Source: JACJYC01 sp964558465 (GTDB taxonomy: Bacteria; Bacteroidota; Bacteroidia; Chitinophagales; Saprospiraceae). From it: a DNA stretch of 29,166 nucleotides. Shown piece after piece: positions 1-8,105 of the stretch. The notes beneath the pieces are model-generated. The model saw only the letters and a list, made by a program, of their open reading frames with translations, had not been told where the DNA came from and searched no databases. Numbering within the stretch: the first letter of the stretch is position 1; the number at the start of each line of letters is the position of its first letter. The translations under genes and the position numbers were made by a program. The stretch lies in assembly GCA_964558465.1 (NCBI GenBank), contig CAZLEF010000092.1:1-29166 (forward strand), given 5' to 3'.

Positions 1-25
1 TACCAATATCCCGAGTTATTCCACG

Positions 26-61
26 AATCCAAACAATCCAATCAATCGAATCAATCGAATC
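26..61. repeat. 9-nt tandem repeat, four units
   Basis: Four consecutive 9-nt units read AATCCAAAC, AATCCAATC, AATCGAATC, AATCGAATC, with a decayed fifth unit running to about position 70. The array ends just before the stop codon of the aminopeptidase gene. The first unit is the same 9-mer that recurs near 27792-27818, so this looks like a dispersed intergenic simple-repeat family. The array may extend only as far as seen here; no function is visible. Confidence 0.8.
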
Positions 62-71
62 AATATAAAAA

Positions 72-1463
72 CTATGCTCTAGTGCGCAACCCCTCCACCT
101 CCGCCACCGACTTCGGTATCGGATCGCCCAACACCCGTTGCCCGTTTTCCGTGATCAGAATATTATCTTCCACCCGGATGCCCCCGAAGTTGAAGTAGGG
201 TTCCAGTTTATCGTAACAGATAAAATCCTGGTGTTTGCCCTCTTTTTGCCACCACCGGATCAGTTCAGGAATGAAATAAATACCCGGTTCGACCGTCAGC
301 ACAAACCCCGGTTCGAGCGGGCGCGCCAGGCGGAGGTAGGCCAATCCGAACTGCTTGCTCCGGCGGATGGAATCGTTATAACCCACATATTCTTCCCCCA
401 GGTCTTCCATATCGTGTACGTCCAGGCCCATCATATGGCCGAGGCCGTGCGGGAAGAACAGGGCATGCGCGCCGGCTTCAACGGCGGCGTCCACATCTCC
501 TTTCATCAATCCGCAAGCCTTCAGGCCTCCGGCAACTTGCCTGGCAGCAGCCAGGTGCACATCCCGGTAGGGGATGCCCGGCCGGGCTGCCAGAATGGCT
601 GCGGATTCGGTTTCAAATACGATCTGGTAGATATCCCGTTGCCTTGGAGTGAACCGGGGGCTGACGGGCATGGTACGGGTAATATCACCGGCATAACCCA
701 TCGGTGATTCGGCGCCCATATCCATGAGCAGGAGGTCGCCTTCCTTCAGGATGTTGTGGTAAACCTCGTTGTGAAGGGTTTGACCGTTGATGGTCAGGAT
801 GGCGCCGTAAGCCAGTTCACAGCCGGAAGCTCTGGCAATACTTTCCGCCAAGGCCACCATTTCCGATTCCGTCTGGCCCGGTCGGGCGGCCTTCATCACT
901 GCCGTGTGCATCTGACCACTGATCCGGACGGCTTTTTCAATCTCAGCGATTTCCACGGGCGATTTATAAGCTGCCTGAGCGACTACCGCCCGGATGAAGG
1001 GCACGGATGCCTGTTGTTTCAATTCAGAAAAGGGGATGCCCAGCCAGGTATGAAGGAGTATCTTGTTTTCGCCGCGGTAGGGCGGGAGATAATGTATTTT
1101 CCGTTCGCTTTTTTGGGCGGCTGCCAACACTTCCGGCAATTGTGCAAAAGGGCTGACTTTTTCGATCCCGGATTTGGCCGAGAGTTCTGCCAGTGTGGGT
1201 TGGGGGCCCGTCCACACAATATCCTCGATGGTCGGATCGTCGCCGAACAAGGTAGTTGTGCCGGAATCAATATCGACTATGGCCGCCAGTTGCGGCCGGT
1301 TGAGGCCGGTGAAATACAGAAAATTGCTGTCTTGCCGGAAGGGGTAAACATTGGCAGGATAATTCCGGCTGCTGTAATCGTTGCCCATCAGGAGGGCTAA
1401 TCCGGCATCCAGGTCCGAGGAAAGGCGTTGCCTGCGCCCGGTGTAAACGGAACGGTCAAACAT
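72..1463 (-). CDS. pepP: Xaa-Pro aminopeptidase (aminopeptidase P, M24B family)
   Basis: Predicted cytosolic metallopeptidase that removes the N-terminal residue from peptides with proline in second position. The 463-residue protein has an AMP_N-type N-terminal domain (about residues 1-135) and a pita-bread M24 catalytic domain. The metal ligands can be read: two Asp in LLMDMGAESPMGYAGDITRT, His in HGLGHMMGLDVHD, Glu in TVEPGIYF and Glu in GGIRVEDNILIT. Length fits the family. The ATG start is followed by the usual N-terminus, and no signal peptide is seen. It starts 11 nt after the DUF151 gene, so the two are probably co-transcribed. Family is certain; the exact substrate range is inferred. 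Confidence 0.93.
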   Translation of the reverse strand: MFDRSVYTGRRQRLSSDLDAGLALLMGNDYSSRNYPANVYPFRQDSNFLYFTGLNRPQLAAIVDIDSGTTTLFGDDPTIEDIVWTGPQPTLAELSAKSGIEKVSPFAQLPEVLAAAQKSERKIHYLPPYRGENKILLHTWLGIPFSELKQQASVPFIRAVVAQAAYKSPVEIAEIEKAVRISGQMHTAVMKAARPGQTESEMVALAESIARASGCELAYGAILTINGQTLHNEVYHNILKEGDLLLMDMGAESPMGYAGDITRTMPVSPRFTPRQRDIYQIVFETESAAILAARPGIPYRDVHLAAARQVAGGLKACGLMKGDVDAAVEAGAHALFFPHGLGHMMGLDVHDMEDLGEEYVGYNDSIRRSKQFGLAYLRLARPLEPGFVLTVEPGIYFIPELIRWWQKEGKHQDFICYDKLEPYFNFGGIRVEDNILITENGQRVLGDPIPKSVAEVEGLRTRA

Positions 1464-1474
1464 GTATTTGTCGG

Positions 1475-2065
1475 TTAATTTTTTTGTCTTCGAATCAACT
1501 CGTCCCTGATTTTGGCAGCCCGCTCGTATTCTTCCCTTTGCAGGGCTTCTTCCAGCATTTGCTCCAGCTTTTCATCGGAGTACCGGTCGAGCGCGGCCAG
1601 GGGTTCCTGCGGCGTTACCGTGGCTGCAGCCGGCACGGGAGGGACATCACCCATCTCGATGGTCATACCCGCTTCGTCAAGAATAAAATCATAAACAAAG
1701 ATCGGACTTTCAAACCGGACAGCGGCGGCCATGGCGTCGGAAGGCCTGGAATCCATTTCCAGGGTACTTCCGTCGGGTTTTGCAAGAACGAGAATGGCAT
1801 AAAAAGTCCCGTTGCGCAGGTCTGAAATGACAACCTCTTTCACAGAAACTTCCAGAGCGCCAAGGGTTTCCCGGAAAAGATCATGGGTGAGCGGCCTGCT
1901 CGGCCGGATATTTTGCAGGGGCAAAGCAATAGCCTGGGCTTCCGTACTGCCGATGACGACAGGCAGGCGCCGGTTGCCGCCTTCTTCTTTCAGGACAACA
2001 ATGAAGTTATTGGGTTGGTTGTCGTTTCGGACTACGGCTGCTATGCTAACCTGTATTTTTCGCAT
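1475..2065 (-). CDS. DUF151 bifunctional nuclease-family protein with C-terminal UVR motif
   Basis: 196 residues. The first about 130 form a bifunctional nuclease (BFN/DUF151) domain, with the typical GSTEAQAIAL and SRPSDAMAAAVR segments. The last about 35 (YSDEKLEQMLEEALQREEYE onward) form a UVR motif like the UvrB/UvrC coiled-coil interaction helix. Members of this fusion family are widespread in Bacteroidota; nuclease activity has been reported for plant relatives, but the bacterial role is unclear. An in-frame ATG at 2113 would add 16 residues. I chose the ATG at 2065 because the conserved family start (MRKIQVSI) lies there. Upstream neighbour is the 483-residue gene; downstream neighbour is pepP, 11 nt away. 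Confidence 0.85.
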   Translation of the reverse strand: MRKIQVSIAAVVRNDNQPNNFIVVLKEEGGNRRLPVVIGSTEAQAIALPLQNIRPSRPLTHDLFRETLGALEVSVKEVVISDLRNGTFYAILVLAKPDGSTLEMDSRPSDAMAAAVRFESPIFVYDFILDEAGMTIEMGDVPPVPAAATVTPQEPLAALDRYSDEKLEQMLEEALQREEYERAAKIRDELIRRQKN

Positions 2066-2258
2066 GGATTCCATCATACCCCAGGGCCAGATGCGTTCAA
2101 CCGTCGAACGCATTCCGGATTACTGTTGCCGTAAAGATCGTACTTTTACCCCAAGATACCCTATTCCGGGGCGAATTTTTGTTGTCCGCCGGGCAGTCAG
2201 GTTTGTGCATCAGCCATCCATTCAAAAAATCTGCCCGATCCGGAAACAGGGTATATCA

Positions 2259-3710
2259 TTATCCGTTGACAGGGCTGCCCAGGCCGATCATTTCATCAAT
2301 CCTTTCCAGCAGCCAGTTCATACTGGCAACGTTCTTGGTTTCCAGCACCTCCTGTTTTAATTCCTGCAGGGCTTTTTTGTTTTTTGGAGAAGTACCGGCC
2401 AGTTTTTTAGTGAATTTGATCAGGTTGATATACAATTTTCGCCTTTGTTCCGGAACATCTTTCCTCCTGTTCAAAAAGGTCCGGAAGGTATCCAGCAGGG
2501 AATAAAGGACGTCAATCTCATCCATTTCAAAATAGGTGGCGATCAGAAGTGTTTTTGAATTGAAGTTGTAAATGATATCTTCGTATTCTACATTTCGGAG
2601 TTGTTCAATGACCTTGTCATATTTCTTTTGATAAAAATAAAGCTGGGCAAGGTTGTAGGAAACGGCATTGCTCCTGACATTTTCCGGCAGCAAATGCTGA
2701 TATTCAAAAATGAATTTTTCGATCCAGTCGTATTCCTTTAACCGCAATCCGATGGAAGCGATATTTTTGAAAAACCATTCGGGAAGTTCTCCCTCCGCAG
2801 TGATAATTCCATTCGTCAGCATTGTTTTATAAAGCGAAAACAATTCATATAAAAAATTCTGGTGGCCGGAATTTATCCTTGAAATGCAATAATTTTGAGC
2901 AGCCATGTAAAGCTCGTCCCTTGCCTGTATGGGCGGTACGGTTTTTCCGAATTCGTCCAACAGGCGGATGAGTTCGGTATAATTTTCCTCATTATCAAAT
3001 TGAGTATACAACTTGCTGATTCTGTGATAGATGTTCAGTAAAGGCGGTTTGGCTGCCTGATTTTCAAGGTGGTTTAGAATAATATCAATAAATCCGATCT
3101 GGTAATCATAATTCACAAATTTTCTCCGGCTGAGCACTTCGCAATACATGCGCAATTTTTCGCCAAAATAAAAAAAATCAAGATTTTTGGAAATTTCTTC
3201 AATATTGGAAATATCCTCCCGTTTGGTCTCAAAATCCGTAAGACCGAAATAATGTTTTTCCAGCACATATTGATAGTAATAATACTCGGTATTATGGTAT
3301 GGAAATTCCAGTGATATTTTTTCGGAATTTTTTCGTGCGCTGTTGTACAGTTTCGTCAGTTTTCTTTCTTCGACGGCCTCGAGCAGCCTTGCGGTTTGCG
3401 CCAGGGGATTGTTGTCAAAAGTCTGTTGCACCAGGTAGCCCTCGACCAGCTTCAGCAGGTCGGACAGGTATTTGCGCATCCGGGTATCGTCGTAGGGTTT
3501 ACCCGGGTTGAGCTTACGCCAGATTTTTTCTTTTGCGGGGTTTTTATGGGGCGCGCCGTTCCCATTCCCCAATCCCTCCGACAGCAGATCGAACAGATGG
3601 ATCAACTGGTCGCTGGCATTGAAATATGGAGAAGCAACATATTTGCGGCACCGGTTGATATCCTGCTTGTCAAATTGTTGCAAAATGGCCAATAATTTGC
3701 TGTTTTCCAT
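2259..3710 (-). CDS. Hypothetical helical-repeat protein, 483 aa
   Basis: I do not recognise a named family. The protein has no signal peptide or membrane segment and is predicted cytosolic. It is rich in Leu, Lys, Glu, Tyr and Asn and reads as a continuous alpha-helical solenoid. Segments such as AQLYFYQKKYDKVIEQLRNV (about residue 350) have TPR spacing, but most repeats are too diverged to call by eye. The final helices (LKQEVLETKNVASMNWLLER) resemble a coiled segment. The ATG at 3710 is clear. A near-consensus -7 box (TATCTTCG on the minus strand, 3744-3737) lies about 27 nt upstream of the ATG. A 193-nt gap separates it from the DUF151 gene, so the two may have separate promoters. It could be a scaffold protein; nothing more specific is supported. 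Confidence 0.75.
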   Translation of the reverse strand: MENSKLLAILQQFDKQDINRCRKYVASPYFNASDQLIHLFDLLSEGLGNGNGAPHKNPAKEKIWRKLNPGKPYDDTRMRKYLSDLLKLVEGYLVQQTFDNNPLAQTARLLEAVEERKLTKLYNSARKNSEKISLEFPYHNTEYYYYQYVLEKHYFGLTDFETKREDISNIEEISKNLDFFYFGEKLRMYCEVLSRRKFVNYDYQIGFIDIILNHLENQAAKPPLLNIYHRISKLYTQFDNEENYTELIRLLDEFGKTVPPIQARDELYMAAQNYCISRINSGHQNFLYELFSLYKTMLTNGIITAEGELPEWFFKNIASIGLRLKEYDWIEKFIFEYQHLLPENVRSNAVSYNLAQLYFYQKKYDKVIEQLRNVEYEDIIYNFNSKTLLIATYFEMDEIDVLYSLLDTFRTFLNRRKDVPEQRRKLYINLIKFTKKLAGTSPKNKKALQELKQEVLETKNVASMNWLLERIDEMIGLGSPVNG

Positions 3711-3972
3711 TACCTCACGGGATTGACTTCAGCAGGCGAAGATAATATAGTTTTTGCAAAACGCCGGATTTGATTTGTACCTCGCTCCGGTGTAAACCAC
3801 AGATGGAAAGACTCAAAAAGCCCGGTTTTGTGACATTGAGGCCATAAAACCCGGCGGGGAAAACCTTTGTGGGAGAGCCGGCATAACACAAAAAAAAATA
3901 TTTCATAATAAATTGATTATCAGTTGATATTATGACAATTGCCAGAATCCGGTAAAAAAACATGCAAGACCC

Positions 3973-4004
3973 TTTGTCCAATTGCATACAATGCCGTATC
4001 TTGT
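3973..4004 (+). promoter_or_regulatory. Bacteroidota-type promoter for the T9SS cargo gene
   Basis: A -33 TTTG (3973-3976) is followed by exactly 20 nt and then TATCTTGT (3997-4004), close to the TAnnTTTG -7 consensus of Bacteroidota primary sigma factors. Transcription would start near 4011 and give a leader of about 100 nt before the ATG at 4115. Confidence 0.55.
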
Positions 4005-4057
4005 AGCGTCTTTAAAGGGAACCTGTTTTCCGCATAGGTTATACAGGTGCGTTACGG

Positions 4058-4081
4058 TGGCTTCAGCCTGGTCTGAAGCCA
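4058..4081 (+). promoter_or_regulatory. Leader hairpin, 9-bp perfect stem
   Basis: TGGCTTCAG (4058-4066) pairs perfectly with CTGAAGCCA (4073-4081) around a 6-nt loop, inside the predicted 5' leader of the gene at 4115. No T-run follows, so it is not an intrinsic terminator. It could be an operator or an mRNA-stabilising hairpin. Confidence 0.5.
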
Positions 4082-4114
4082 GTCAGGCAATGATATCAGA
4101 CAAATCCACGAACC

Positions 4115-6610
4115 ATGAATGTATTTTTACGCAAACTTACAATGTTAACGGGCGGAATGCTGCTCTCCTTTTGGGGGTGGGGGCAGGCTATCCAGCTTCC
4201 CGTTTATCAGAACGTCCCTGCGACGTATAGTTTCGTATCGACCCCAAACAACCCCGGCATCGTAACCGCGCCCACCCACGGGACGGCCACGCTTACCAAA
4301 AAAAATCCGGGCGTACCCAGTAATTTTGAATGGGTCCTGACGTACACCCCCAACCCGGATTATATCGGTAATGATTTCATCAAGATTTCCTACTTCAGTT
4401 CGCCTTCCTCCCTGAAATTTGCCGCCATCAGCATCACGGTCGAACCCGCGCGGGTCACCGCCGTACATGATTATGCCACTACCTCCATGGCCAATTCAGT
4501 GGATATTGAAGTGCTGGCCAATGACTTCAGCAGCAACGGCGTCAAGATCATCGCAGCTATTCCGCTGGTCAATAACGGATCGGCCGCGTACCAGCCCGGG
4601 AGTTCTTTCATCACCTTTACACCCGCTGCCGGGTTTAAGGGGCTTGCCCATTTTAATTATGTGGTTTGTGACGGGGCAGGCACGTGCGGGCACGGTACGG
4701 TAAGCGTCAATGTTTTGGGCTCCAGCATGCCTTCAACGGAAACACTCCAGATCTTTACCAAAAAGAACAAATCGCAGGACGTCCTCGTCCCCGGTGTTTT
4801 TGTGCTGACCGACGGGCCCGATCATGGCGCCTACGATACGAGTACGGATGTTCCTCAATATATTCCAGCCCAGAACTATACCGGCAACGACCAAATGGTC
4901 TTCTCCTATGACGGCCACCAGATGATCGTAAATATCAAAGTCCTGGATATTGAAGAAAATGACCACGCTTTTAATGACAACATTTATACCACGGCCTACG
5001 AATCAGTTGAATTTGATGTTTTAGCCAACGACCTTTACGGGCATGGCGCCAATTCCGTGGTGATCGCCCAACCGGAACACGGCAGCCTTCAAATTCTTTC
5101 GGAAGGCGTTGTCAATTACACGCCTGCGCCGGGTTTCACGGGGGTTGATGTCTTTACTTACAGCGCCAATGCGCCGGGTGGAGACAATGAAACGGCTACC
5201 GTTTATGTGCATGTAAGCAACTATGAGCCGGCCGCCACTACTTTCCGCATGGCGACCCCTAAACAAACGCCCCTGATCATCGGGTATAACGTGCCCATTT
5301 CCGATTTTAATTTCTTCATTTCGGAACAAGGCGACCTCGGGAGCGCGGTATTTTATCCGGGCAACGTCAATACCACGATTTACGGCATTAATATTACAGG
5401 CTACAACCTCATCATTTACATTCCCAACGAGGATGTCACCAGCGGCCTGGACGAATTCGAAGTCACCTATTGCGTTACCGACGATGCAGGCGCTTGCGCC
5501 TATGAAAAAAACGTCAAGGTCGAAATGGAAATCCTCGACGTCGGCCCGGGTGAAGGCCCCATGTGCTTCGGCGATTGCGTTTGGGCAGGCGACGCCAACT
5601 TTGACGGCACGGTGAATATGGAAGACCTGCTCCCGCTCGGCCTTTGGATGGGCGAAATCGGCAGTTCCCGCCCGGATGTTAATTTCGACTATTGGTACGG
5701 TCAATATGCTCCTGACTGGAGCGAGCTTTTCCAGGAAAGCCCCGTCAACCTGAAACACCTGGATACGGATGGAGACAGCATCGTTACGGCTTTGGATACC
5801 CTGGCCATTAACCAGTTTTACGGCCGGACCCACTCCCTGACAGCCGCTAAGGTTCCGTTCTATGATTTTGACATCCAACTGGACGGGGATATTTTCATCA
5901 ATCCCGGCGACCTCGTCGAACTGTTTATTAACGTCGGATCCCCGGTTAACCCGGCTATCGATGTTTACGGTTTTGCCTTTCCTTTCCTGTACGATACAAC
6001 CATTGTACAGCCGGGCAGCGTCCGGGTGGAATTTTATAATTCAAGCTGGCTTTCCTATAATTCCCCCATCCTTTTCATGAGCCACAACAATATGAAGGGG
6101 AAGGTGGAGGCAGGTTATACCCGCACAAGCGGAATATCCGCCACCGGACATGGCCAGATTGGAAAAGTAAGCTTTATTGTAGCGGATGAGATCGCAGGTT
6201 TCCGGCCCGACCGGGATGAAATCATCGTCCCTGTGGGCGGCGGTATCGCTAAAACAATGAACAGCGCCGGTGAAACCGGGGGCGTAAGGGTGGAAGAACT
6301 CTTCCTTCATATCCGCCAGCGCAAACCGGTCAAGGGGCCTGAAATGCAAAATGCGCCCGTTGTTACCGAAGATCAGTTAAAGGTTTACCCCAACCCGACG
6401 CCAGGGCTGATGAACCTCCATATGAACGGCGGCGGTGAAGTGGAAAGGGTCCTGTTGTTCAGTCTGACAGGGCAGCAACTGTTTGATTCCGGAACCCTCG
6501 ATGCGTACAAGGCGACCCTGGATTTCAGCGCTCTGCCGAACGGCATTTATATTCTGGAAGCGGTAACCCCGGGTGGGCCGGTCAGGAAAAAAGTTGAAAT
6601 TGTTCGATAA
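4115..6610 (+). CDS. Secreted T9SS type A sorting-domain protein with Ig-like repeats, dockerin-like and cohesin-like regions
   Basis: 831 residues. A signal peptide (about 1-24, ending FWGWGQA) targets Sec export. About five cadherin/Ig-like beta-sandwich repeats follow (roughly 30-110, 113-200, 205-280, 282-370, 372-475), marked by VLAND near their starts and YTPAPGFTGVDVFTYS-type ends. Next come two dockerin-like calcium loops, GDANFDGTVN (about 492) and LDTDGDSIVTALD (about 549), then a cohesin-like beta domain (about 580-692). The C-terminus, from LKVYPNPTPG (about 755), is a type A sorting domain recognised by the type IX secretion system. The product should be displayed on or released from the outer membrane. 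No catalytic domain is seen, so an adhesive or matrix role is likely. It is monocistronic: own promoter upstream, terminator downstream. Export route is firm; function is inferred. Confidence 0.9.
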   Translation: MNVFLRKLTMLTGGMLLSFWGWGQAIQLPVYQNVPATYSFVSTPNNPGIVTAPTHGTATLTKKNPGVPSNFEWVLTYTPNPDYIGNDFIKISYFSSPSSLKFAAISITVEPARVTAVHDYATTSMANSVDIEVLANDFSSNGVKIIAAIPLVNNGSAAYQPGSSFITFTPAAGFKGLAHFNYVVCDGAGTCGHGTVSVNVLGSSMPSTETLQIFTKKNKSQDVLVPGVFVLTDGPDHGAYDTSTDVPQYIPAQNYTGNDQMVFSYDGHQMIVNIKVLDIEENDHAFNDNIYTTAYESVEFDVLANDLYGHGANSVVIAQPEHGSLQILSEGVVNYTPAPGFTGVDVFTYSANAPGGDNETATVYVHVSNYEPAATTFRMATPKQTPLIIGYNVPISDFNFFISEQGDLGSAVFYPGNVNTTIYGINITGYNLIIYIPNEDVTSGLDEFEVTYCVTDDAGACAYEKNVKVEMEILDVGPGEGPMCFGDCVWAGDANFDGTVNMEDLLPLGLWMGEIGSSRPDVNFDYWYGQYAPDWSELFQESPVNLKHLDTDGDSIVTALDTLAINQFYGRTHSLTAAKVPFYDFDIQLDGDIFINPGDLVELFINVGSPVNPAIDVYGFAFPFLYDTTIVQPGSVRVEFYNSSWLSYNSPILFMSHNNMKGKVEAGYTRTSGISATGHGQIGKVSFIVADEIAGFRPDRDEIIVPVGGGIAKTMNSAGETGGVRVEELFLHIRQRKPVKGPEMQNAPVVTEDQLKVYPNPTPGLMNLHMNGGGEVERVLLFSLTGQQLFDSGTLDAYKATLDFSALPNGIYILEAVTPGGPVRKKVEIVR

Positions 6611-6744
6611 TATAAAAACGATTACGACAATTTTTTAATACGTAGGATCGTTTTTACAAATGATTGGCCGGATGATGGAATTGAGGTGATTTCCGGCTTT
6701 GATAAACAAGGTTTTTATTCGTGGAATTATAATCATTGCTAGTG

Positions 6745-6777
6745 AGTCGCACGGAATTTTCTTGTGCGACTTTTTTT
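6745..6777 (+). terminator. Rho-independent terminator downstream of the T9SS cargo gene
   Basis: AGTCGCAC (6745-6752) pairs with GTGCGACT (6764-6771) around an 11-nt loop, and the T-run is TTTTTTT (6771-6777). It points along the plus strand, 135 nt after the stop of the secreted protein gene. Confidence 0.75.
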
Positions 6778-6836
6778 GTACCTCCAAGCTCCGCTTGGAG
6801 GGGTATTCTTCCTCCAAGCGGAGCTTGGAGGTACAA
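6776..6836. repeat. REP-like nested palindrome, 26-bp inverted repeat
   Basis: Two 26-bp arms (6776-6801 and 6811-6836) are perfect reverse complements around a 9-nt spacer. Each arm itself holds a 9-bp palindrome: CCTCCAAGC, three loop bases (TCC in the left arm, GGA in the right), then GCTTGGAGG. The element can therefore fold as one long hairpin or as two side-by-side hairpins, like REP/BIME units. It begins inside the T-run of the upstream terminator and ends at the base next to the ychF stop codon (6837-6839). No transposase gene is present in the window. Confidence 0.85.
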
Positions 6837-7937
6837 CTAGACATTAAACCGGAAGTGCATCACATCCCCGTCTCCAACGACATATTCTTTTCCCTCCACA
6901 CCCATTTTACCGGCTTCTTTCACCGCGGCTTCCGAACCGTACCTGATATAATCGTCATAACGGATCACTTCAGCCCGGATGAAACCCTTTTCAAAATCCG
7001 TGTGGATGACCCCGGCTGCCTGGGGCGCCTTGGTGCCTTTGACAATGGTCCAGGCCCGCGCTTCCTTTTCGCCGGCCGTGAAATAGGTGATCAGGTTCAA
7101 TAGTTTATAACAGGCGCGGATCACCTTGTTTACCCCGGGTTCATCCAACCCCATTGCAGAGAGGAATTCCATTCTTTCTTCCTTGCTTTCCAGTTCGGCG
7201 ATTTCCGCCTCGATACCGGCGCTGATCAGGATAACTTCGGCCTTTTCATTGGCAACCAATTGACGGAAGCGTTCGGTATGGATGTTCCCGGTAAGTATGG
7301 CGCTTTCATCTACATTGCAGACATATAATATAGGCTTGGCAGTCAGCAATGAAAGGCTGTTGAATAAATCCTTTTCTTCTTCCGTCTCCAGGTGAAAACT
7401 GCGGGCCGATTGCCCGCTTTCCAGGTGAGCCGTCAGACGTTCGGCGAAGTCAACGGCCCGCAGAGCGTCTTTATCTCCGCTTTTGGCGTTTTTCTTCAAC
7501 CGGTCCAGGCGTTTTTCCAGGGTTTCCATGTCTTTGAAGAGCAGTTCCATGTCAATGATCTCTTTATCCCTGACCGGATCCACATTGCCGTCCACATGGA
7601 TCACGTTGTCGTCTTCGAAACAACGGACCACATGTACAATGGCGTCAACTTCCCTGATATTGGCCAGAAACTGGTTGCCCAGGCCTTCGCCTTTGCTGGC
7701 GCCTTTGATCAAACCGGCAATATCCAGGATCTCAATCGTGGTTGGAATGACTTTCAGGGGTTTCACCAGCGCAGCAATTTTATCCAGCCGGGGGTCAGGC
7801 ACCGTGATCACCCCGAGGTTGGGGTCTTTGGTGGCAAACGGATAATTGGCTGCAAGGGCTTTGGCCGAGGTCAGCGCGTTGAACAAGGTAGATTTTCCGA
7901 CGTTGGGCAAACCAACGATACCGCATTGTAGTCCCAT
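6837..7937 (-). CDS. ychF: Redox-regulated P-loop ATPase YchF (Obg-like ATPase, OLA1 family)
   Basis: 366 residues, the standard length for YchF. The N-terminal P-loop domain begins MGLQCGIVGLPNVGKSTLFNALT, with the G1 motif GLPNVGKS at about 8-15 and DIAGLIKGAS as the G3 region. A coiled-coil insertion lies at about 130-200, and the C-terminal TGS-like domain carries FTAGEKEARAWTI and the family-typical end YVVGDGDVMHFRFNV. Relatives hydrolyse ATP in preference to GTP and bind ribosomes. It is transcribed alone from a clear promoter at 7980-8011, divergent from acpH. Its stop codon abuts the nested palindrome. Confidence 0.96.
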   Translation of the reverse strand: MGLQCGIVGLPNVGKSTLFNALTSAKALAANYPFATKDPNLGVITVPDPRLDKIAALVKPLKVIPTTIEILDIAGLIKGASKGEGLGNQFLANIREVDAIVHVVRCFEDDNVIHVDGNVDPVRDKEIIDMELLFKDMETLEKRLDRLKKNAKSGDKDALRAVDFAERLTAHLESGQSARSFHLETEEEKDLFNSLSLLTAKPILYVCNVDESAILTGNIHTERFRQLVANEKAEVILISAGIEAEIAELESKEERMEFLSAMGLDEPGVNKVIRACYKLLNLITYFTAGEKEARAWTIVKGTKAPQAAGVIHTDFEKGFIRAEVIRYDDYIRYGSEAAVKEAGKMGVEGKEYVVGDGDVMHFRFNV

Positions 7938-7979
7938 GTATAGTAATCTCGCGTTTTATTCGTTTTATAAAAAACGCCG

Positions 7980-8011
7980 CAAAGATAACAACCTGAGGGA
8001 AATTTTTTAAA
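7980..8011 (-). promoter_or_regulatory. Bacteroidota-type promoter for ychF
   Basis: On the minus strand TTTA (8011-8008) is followed by 20 nt and then TATCTTTG (7987-7980), a perfect TAnnTTTG -7 box. The start site would be near 7973, leaving a leader of about 35 nt before the ychF ATG at 7937. Confidence 0.6.
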
Positions 8012-8105
8012 TTACGCCTCAGGAGCTTGTTGGTAATAAAATTTGCCCTGATGAGGCCCAACATGAATATCCCGGCGTACTCCAGGTTGCAGACTAAATC
8101 AGACC

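Larger units (their letters stand above)
3711..4114. other. 404-nt divergent intergenic region with regulatory elements
   Basis: This gap lies between two divergent genes. It holds an AT-rich stretch around 3895-3935. Within it are an imperfect inverted repeat (CATAATA 3904-3910, TATTATG 3928-3934) and two direct TTGAT repeats (3913-3917 and 3924-3928) offset by 11 nt. Downstream lie a plus-strand promoter (3973-4004) and a leader hairpin (4058-4081). A 90-codon minus-strand reading frame crosses it (3987-3715) but has no recognisable protein character, and I do not call it. Confidence 0.6.

Noticed and set aside
3715..3987. Possible 90-codon minus-strand gene in the intergenic region
   Set aside because: No recognisable protein character, and it overlaps the promoter of the divergent gene.
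5021..5878. Minus-strand open frame of 285 codons inside the T9SS cargo gene
   Set aside because: Antisense to a well-supported secreted protein with no recognisable protein features.
6699..7103. Plus-strand open frame running through the nested palindrome into ychF
   Set aside because: The peptide arises from the palindromic repeat and antisense ychF sequence; no gene-like features.
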